In this document: one piece after another, positions 58,152-64,000 of the stretch
Numbering within the stretch: the stretch's first letter is position 1
Layout of the letters: each line of letters opens with the position of its first letter
Assembly: GCF_028554725.1 (NCBI RefSeq)
Contig: NC_071670.1
Span: 66,439,001 to 66,503,000, forward strand
DNA from: Zeugodacus cucurbitae
Taxonomy: Eukaryota; Arthropoda; Insecta; Diptera; Tephritidae
Direction: 5' to 3'
DNA length: 64,000 nucleotides
Translations under genes and position numbers: made by a program
Notes under the pieces: model-generated
The model's input: the letters and a program-made list of their open reading frames with translations, nothing else
Database searches by the model: none
What the model was told of the DNA's origin: nothing

Positions 58152-60394
58152 CTACAATCGCTCAAGATTTGGCTGCGCAAAGGATTCCAATGAAGTCATT
58201 ACCATAGAATTATTGTTAGTCGCCTCCAAAGGATCGGTTGAGGTGAAATTGTGCTGTGCAGTGCGATTTCGACGACGGTAAACAACAGTGGCGAGTAACA
58301 AACCGAGCAGAAGTACAACTATGATTGTAATGCCAACACCGAGACCGATGGATGAGCCAGGAATAACTATTAGAGAACAAGAGTAGAGATGACCGAAAAC
58401 GGTAAATATTTAAGTTCGAAAAAAACCTCAAAGTTTTCTTTTGTATGACCGCCTACCGGATTCACGCAGTCGCAGGGTAAAAATCGAGGTGCGTTTGTCG
58501 GCGAAAGTGACGAATTGGCATTTCCAGTAGCCATAATCATCGCTGATAGTTTCCATTATCTGCGCGCCACAATCACCCCAGAGTAGGCCGCGTCCATAAT
58601 ATTTCACGTGTCTGTAAAGCATGGTAGGATATAATTAAAATTTGGAAGAAAGCAGTGATGGACTTACCCTGCGGTTTTGATGCTGTGCGCCGTGCCCACT
58701 AAATGTACACGTCCCAGCGGATCGATGAAAGCGCAATGCGTGAGTGGTTCCTCAAAAGCGCTCTGACACATCAGCTCTGCCATCTTGCCGCGTCTTAACT
58801 TCAGCGATTCCGTGAGCACCTCACCGACTTTTGGTTTAACTATAACCTATAAACCGAGACATCAGCAAGTATTTAGCAGAAATTTCATTTGAAGAGAAAC
58901 TAACCTCAAAAGTCTGCAGCACTTCTTTGGCGTAATCATGTCCGCGCGCACCGCAAATCCAGCTGCCGGCCATCACTGGCATATTACTGAAGTGGCACTG
59001 TCCATAGGTGCGCGTGCGCTCAAATCGTATGTGATCCGGAAAGTAGACTGTGTTGTTTGGGTCGCGTAGATAGCAGTCGTCTATAATAAAGGGTACTTCG
59101 CATGTAAACAATTCCATGCTTTTGTCCGTATCGTAAGCCTTGACTTGTTTTACGTCGTTCACGGTTATAAGCTCCTCAGCCATAATTTGCTCTTTTGGCT
59201 TGCCAATGTAGAAAAGGCAACCCGTTGGTGGAGTTACTTCTGTATTATATATACGCCATAAACCCAACTCTGATTCCTTGAGTGGTTTGGGGATTTCCAG
59301 AGCGCAACGCTGTCTCGAATATCTGAAAATGATGTTATATTTATTAGAAGTCCGTGAGATTTTAAAGTCACTTTCGACAGCTGCAAAACAGCGCCATGCT
59401 ATCTGTATAGGTTCTGTTTGAGGACGTTCGGTTCTATCATACCGAAATCGTTCAACGTTTGAATGAAATAGGACAATTGTTCGAGAATCTAACACCCGAT
59501 AGCTTCGACCGAAAAAACATGTACTCACAATGTATCATAGGCCGAGTAACGTCCATTATACAATCCCTCCATGAGATACAACTCATCCTTCCCACCCGGA
59601 GATTCGGCCTGGCAGCCGCGCAGCTCGCTCTTGAACTGACAGCGCATTACAACGCTCTCTTCACCATCCATTACACTGGCCGTGGTATACAAACTGCTAT
59701 TCTTAGCCTCCACAACTATGTGTTCATGACTCTGCGTCAAGCTGCCCCAATTCTTGGTGTAACAGTCGAAAGTCCGATTCGGCCTAATATTTGTATAAAT
59801 ATTGCACGAATTCCAAATCTCATTCTTCTTGTGATCGATGATTTTGCATTGCTTGGTCGCCGTATCAGACAAACTGCATGAAATGGCGCCTTCGCCGATG
59901 GCCAATTGGACGCTGGTATTGAAGTGTTTCTTATACATAGCGAGTATTGAGAGCTTCAGCTCGCCACGTTCATAATCACCAAAAGCGTTCTCAGCTTCCA
60001 GCTTCCAAAGCGACGCCGAAGCGGAGGACACTTTGTTGACACGTATGCCGCAAATGTTGCTGGAGAAAGGTAACACCTCCTCACCAACCGCCGTTATGAT
60101 GGCCTCAGCGGTATTCAATTCGAGCTTAATTTTCTCCTCATCTAAGAATGGAACACAGTGGAGAGTTGAAGACACTTCTTACAACAGTTACTAGCACATT
60201 TATTTACCTCCAAATTGAAACCAACAGTTCTCAATTGCACCAAATGCTTTCGGTAACTCCAGGTAGGCCGTGAAACCCTCGCCAGCCATCACCGATAGCG
60301 CATCACTCGGACGCATCATGCACGCACAGTGACGCGCAAATGCGACCGTAACGACTGCCGCCAGCAATAGCAGCTCGCTTTTTTCAAAATGCAT
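58152..60394 (-). CDS. Type I membrane protein with about five four-cysteine Ig-like repeats (Fasciclin-3-like)
   Basis: Coding exons on the minus strand: 60394-60208, 60141-59529, 59322-58905, 58846-58668, 58611-58457 and 58366-58152; 1767 nt, 588 aa, all GT-AG and in frame. A signal peptide (ELLLLAAVVTVAFARHCAC region) starts it; one transmembrane segment (IGLGVGITIIVVLLLGLLLA) is followed by RRRNR and a tail of about 40 residues. The ectodomain holds repeats with a C-x(8-9)-C ... C-x(15-18)-C pattern, clearest in TCEVPFIIDDC ... YGQCHFSNMPVMAGSWIC and MCQSAFEEPLTHC ... GDCGAQIMETISDDYGYWKC. GRYSAY also occurs. This layout resembles Fasciclin 3 Ig domains, suggesting a homophilic or heterophilic adhesion protein at the cell surface. 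The gene name is not secure. N-glycosylation sites are present (for example NTS, NRT, NSS). Confidence 0.88.
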
Positions 60395-62230
60395 TTCGAA
60401 ACAGCTCAAAACAGAAATAATCAATAACTGCAGCCGCAGTTATATGATTCTTTATTAGTTTCTTCCAATGCAAAACTCTATATGCACTCGGTCACTGGGT
60501 GTGTAATTTAAAAATCCCGTCACGACTTGTGATCTCCAATGCTGAGTTCGGAATGACAGTCGACTAGATATTCTCTATTAGCGGCTAAATTTATTATCAA
60601 CATGCGTCTATGTGCGGATGTGAGTATGTGTGTGTGTGTGAGCACGTACAAATGTCTCGATGAGATCCAAATGAGAAGGCGCTAATCAGTTAGCATAACA
60701 AATAAATAAATACGAAATGCCAATATGCCAAATTTATCGTAAGTGTAAAGCAGAGATATAATACCTGAGCTCAAACGCTTGATACGAAATCTGTGCGTTT
60801 GACTCATACCACAAGCAACGGCGCAGTGAAGAGTCTACGTACAATTTGTCAACACTTTGGGATGTGATAAATTCATGATTACTCAGAGCGGTTTTTATAA
60901 GCGTTAGAGTAAACGATACGTCTGAACCTAGAGTTCTTGAAACTCTCAACTTTTAAGAACGTGACCTGATATAACAACCTGGAAAATATATCAAGCCGTT
61001 CGATGCTTTTGGTACAAACACGGAGACCGCATTATGAAAAGGAATAATCGAGAGGTCGATGGTCTTTGAGCTCCGCCATGGCGATTTTGTCTAACGCTGG
61101 GGAACCTGTGTATTATTATACCAAAAGCGGGGATCCTCTTTCGACAGGCCCAGTCACAATATCGATCCACTTGGATATTGGTTGGTAGTCTTCACCGACT
61201 CTTATTTCAAATATGTAACTCTCCTCGCTGTTGATTACAATGGGTACTGCCATATCGCAATGGCTCAGTCGGTATGCAGTCCTTTTAATGACCTTTTATT
61301 AATCAGAGTCTTGCTGGGTTTTTGAGACAAACTTCTTCTTAACTAGAAGAGCACATGTTCTTGTAGCAAATAGTGGCTGTTTTACGAACAAGTAGGAAAG
61401 ATTGAGCAACACATCATAAAACAGCTAAAGCTCCAAGTGTATTTGGAAGGGTTTAAAGCCTTCGTCCAGATCATAATTAAGCCACAACACCCTTTTTCTA
61501 AAAAGGTTATTAAATTTTTTGATAACCTTCTTAATTATAAAATCTGTAATATATTTAATAAAAATCGTATTAGGGGCGTGGCAGTAGGTCGATTCCACCG
61601 CATTGGATAACCGATCGGGAATGTGCCCGAATGAAATATCTAAAAGGTTTCTTTCACTGCTTAAGAAAGTGTTTCTTTGATCTATTCCGAGCCTTCTAAT
61701 CGGCTCTAAATTTCGGAAATATCAAATATCGGTACTCGAGACCTATGATAGACAACTAAATATAATAGCAACATTTAACGAACCAAATTTTGTATATTTT
61801 TTAAAAGATAATTTGAGCATTTTTTTAGAATTTGTTAAAATTTTCCTTTCTTTACTTAAAAAGTTTAGCGATAGTCCAGTGCCAGAAAGTATGCTATGGA
61901 TATTTATTATTGTTACGGTAATGACAAATATTATTCGAAAATAATCAAATATTTTTTGTTCTTGTAGTAGAGTACTTCAACGCCATTTATTTATTTGTAG
62001 TGATCTTACATATCGGTAAGTACTATACGAGAGACCTCTATTACTTTTGATATTGATTTTTAAGCTTGACTTTCAAATGGCATTATTACCTAGTCATATA
62101 AGTTATCTGCGATATTTATATTATTGTTGTTGTAGTGGTTATCTAAATCGCTCTTTGAGGGAATTGTTAGCTTTAGTGTAAGGCTAGGCCCTAGAATAAC
62201 CATTCACCGGAAAGTAGTCGAGGAATATGT
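60395..62230. other. Intergenic DNA with repeat traces
   Basis: No supported gene. The GGGGCGTGGCAGTAGGTCG segment near 61574 resembles the interior of the TIR-ended repeat (compare 40095-40120), so an old fragment may be present. A (TG)n run lies near 60625-60640. Confidence 0.4.
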
Positions 62231-62364
62231 TTATTGCTCCACTGTGATTGTTAGTTTACGCTCGTTGAACTTGACGTCGGTCGAGAACAATTCATAACGC
62301 TCCTTAACCGGTATCAAACAGGCAACTGCTCTTGAAGAAGTATCCAGAGTATATTTTTTATATT
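62231..62364 (-). other. Orphan coding-like terminal exon
   Basis: On the minus strand, an acceptor-like ACAG precedes 62364. A frame of 44 codons follows, containing YKKYTLDTSSRAVACLIPVK and ERYELFSTDVKFNERKLTIT, ending VEQ-stop at 62233-62231. Composition is more GC-rich and codon-like than its surroundings. I found no preceding exon between it and the dishevelled stop, and I do not recognise the protein. It may be the last exon of a gene with a distant or overlapping start, or a pseudogene fragment. Confidence 0.35.
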
Positions 62365-62926
62365 CTGTTATGCTTAAAGGTTCTTCATATGCGTGCTACT
62401 AGTTTCAAACTTTAATATCCGCACTCAGAATGCTTTGGACTATTAAGGGACTGACGTTCAACAATTTAGGAGCAATCTTTCCAACTGAACCTATGATAAA
62501 TATAAAAATATATAATACATATATACTTATACATTTGAAATATTCGTACTTACTCACTCTCAGACAAAATGCAGCCTTACAAGCCTTTGCTATTCTTCTT
62601 TACAAATTACTATGAACTTTTAATTCGAGTTCTCATACTTTCCAATTTTTGCCACCTATACTCGTATAAATTTAAAAAATAACCTAAATTCTACAAACCA
62701 ATGGAAAATATGAAATAATAAGCCGAAAATATATGTTTTTTTTTATTATTTTATTTACTTTATGGTTATCGTTATGTTGTATTTAATTATTTTTATTATC
62801 ATTGTGGTTACTAAATTCTCCAAATTTTATCCAAAATTATGTATGTATGCATGTAATGTATTTATGTATAATTATGTGTGTATGTACTTGTATATAAAAA
62901 GAATAAACACAATTTCATTGCAATTT
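62365..62926. other. 3' flank of dishevelled
   Basis: AT-rich, with AATAAA polyadenylation signals on the minus strand (TTTATT at 62742-62747 and 62750-62755) about 175 bases past the dsh stop. Confidence 0.5.
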
Positions 62927-64000
62927 CTACAGTACGTAATTAAAAACCGACGCATCCTGTTCGTTGGTGCCACGATTCGACGAACCGGAAGATTTATTTG
63001 AGCCATGTGCTATGGTCATTTGGTTGGTCTGGTGTATAACCGATGTGATGTCGCTTTGCGATGCTGATATATCCTTGCTCGTCAACACATCTGAACTACT
63101 CGAACCGGATGAGATGTGTCGCTCTGTCAAGCCATATTGTATGGGCTGATAACCGTGACTGGGATTATAGGTGGCTGAGTATGGCATATAGATTGGAGGA
63201 TTCGGCAGTGGTCCAATGTCGCTTGTAATACTTTCCGTATCGGCATGACTGATATTTGAACGACAGTGTGTATTACGATCTTCATTGACCACATAATAAC
63301 ATTGCTCGGAGAATGTCAACTTGTTAACGGTATGTTTAATGTAGTTGTTACGCAGCATTGCCGATACAATTCGACGTGCTTCGCGGCGATCTTGCACATC
63401 TTCAACATTTTCCAATACCCAATTAACGGCATCGGCACCAATAAATGCCTTCGGTATGGTTATTTTCAGCCACATTCGATCTCTAATCTCCAAACCGCTA
63501 TCAGGTTTTGTCATGGCTTTTACAATCTCTTCCAAATTATTTTGATCCAATCGCTCTTTAATCGGTTCCGGTATATCGGGAATAATACTATCGTGTGCAG
63601 TCAATGCCTGAGTGTGTGCCACCCATGCGCCCGGATCGATAGGACGAACCGGCTCAGTTCGGGGTATGGTAAAGTAGCCTTTTGGATTTGGATCCCAGCA
63701 TTTAGCTACAACCAATTTGATGGGACCAGGCTTCTGAACAACCTCACGTAAAACGCGCACAGCCTCATCGTTGGTCATGTTTTCGAAGTTTACTTCGTTT
63801 ACTTGAAGTATCATATCGCCCGGTTCAATGCGACCATCTAACGCAACAGCGCCACCTTTCATTATGCTGCCCACATAAATTCCACCATCGCCGCCACGAT
63901 TCGATTGGCCAACAATCGAAATACCCAGGAAGTTAACCGCCTCCATATTAATGGAAACGGTTATGATATTCAACGACATTGTCGAGTCAGTTATCGATGA
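62927..64000 (-). CDS. dsh: Dishevelled, C-terminal 357 residues (continues beyond the window)
   Basis: An unbroken minus-strand frame runs from the window edge to TAG at 62927-62929; the N-terminal DIX domain and linker lie outside. Counting from the internal methionine at 63979: PDZ domain at about 2-94 (FLGISIVGQSNRGGDGGIYV, GRIEPGDMILQVN, IKLVVAK) and DEP domain at about 162-236 (RMWLKITIPKAFIGADAVNW, ARRIVSAMLR, YYVVNE). Then come a Ser-rich region (ISSGSSSSDVLTSKDISAS) and the conserved C-terminus ending FNYVL. As far as I recall the Drosophila protein, the PDZ and DEP regions are nearly identical. The stretch after DEP is shorter here, going from VVNEDRN almost directly to SHADTES. Dishevelled is the cytoplasmic and membrane-recruited scaffold acting below Frizzled in Wnt/beta-catenin and planar polarity signalling. 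No intron is seen in this part. Confidence 0.98.
   Translation of the reverse strand, partial: SSITDSTMSLNIITVSINMEAVNFLGISIVGQSNRGGDGGIYVGSIMKGGAVALDGRIEPGDMILQVNEVNFENMTNDEAVRVLREVVQKPGPIKLVVAKCWDPNPKGYFTIPRTEPVRPIDPGAWVAHTQALTAHDSIIPDIPEPIKERLDQNNLEEIVKAMTKPDSGLEIRDRMWLKITIPKAFIGADAVNWVLENVEDVQDRREARRIVSAMLRNNYIKHTVNKLTFSEQCYYVVNEDRNTHCRSNISHADTESITSDIGPLPNPPIYMPYSATYNPSHGYQPIQYGLTERHISSGSSSSDVLTSKDISASQSDITSVIHQTNQMTIAHGSNKSSGSSNRGTNEQDASVFNYVL

Noticed and set aside
59459..59881. 140-codon plus-strand open frame opposite the Ig-repeat gene
   Set aside because: Antisense shadow of exon 2 and the following intron.
63266..63751. 161-codon plus-strand open frame opposite dishevelled
   Set aside because: Antisense shadow of the dsh coding region; no independent evidence.

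Overview
The window is eukaryotic nuclear DNA, AT-rich, with short spliced introns, GT/AG junctions and many transposon remnants. It is most likely from a true fly, probably a tephritid fruit fly. Three things support this: a C-terminal Dishevelled fragment that matches the Drosophila-type protein as I remember it, a mariner remnant with the DD41D spacing of the rosa group first described in Ceratitis rosa, and a TATACTCTCGCA-ended interspersed repeat that I know from dipteran genomes. No bacterial genes, operons or CRISPR arrays are visible.

Host genes. (1) 3240-4044, minus: a secreted DUF1091/DM8 protein of four coding exons whose first intron appears to be GC-AG. (2) 45650-48138, minus: IFT56/TTC26, complete in seven coding exons (552 aa), the first being only the ATG. 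(3) 54772-57190, plus: a secreted DM4/12-family protein, complete in four exons (241 aa). (4) 58152-60394, minus: a type I membrane protein with about five four-cysteine Ig-like repeats (588 aa), Fasciclin-3-like. (5) 62927 to the window end, minus: the PDZ, DEP and C-terminal part of dishevelled, truncated by the window edge. (6) A conserved-looking orphan last exon at 62231-62364, minus.

The first 45 kb and the 48-54 kb stretch are dominated by repeats. They include a TIR-ended repeat (748-2799, 8454-9706, 39450-40290) whose first copy is interrupted by an internally deleted rosa mariner; an open 489-codon non-LTR reverse transcriptase (5277-6746); a TTAA-flanked MITE (18863-19609); a non-autonomous Helitron (24187-25508); a TIR element of unclear class (26201-27849); three copies of an endonuclease/reverse-transcriptase retrotransposon, two with clean target-site duplications (30558-31326 and 38980-39437) and one long 5'-truncated copy (35189-37556); small mariner relics near 20.6, 23.2, 31.6 and 44.7 kb; and decayed non-LTR 3' ends near 42, 51 and 54 kb.

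The most unusual object is the Helitron's internal tandem array. Ten units carry 18 exact CACGTG boxes, paired with 21-bp start-to-start spacing in nine of the ten units. Each unit also holds a GGTCA-N-TGACC inverted repeat of the IR-1 nuclear-receptor (EcR/USP) type. Inter-pair steps are mostly 42 or 53 bp, so most sites would lie on one face of the helix. This may be a mobile composite regulatory module or simply a minisatellite; binding data would decide. Other signals are a dense TATCGATA/CGATA cluster at 28.9-29.4 kb and a recurring TAAATGTAGGCAACGTTT motif.

The host genes are functionally unrelated (cilium assembly, Wnt/planar polarity signalling, adhesion, secreted proteins); no operon-like cooperation is implied.
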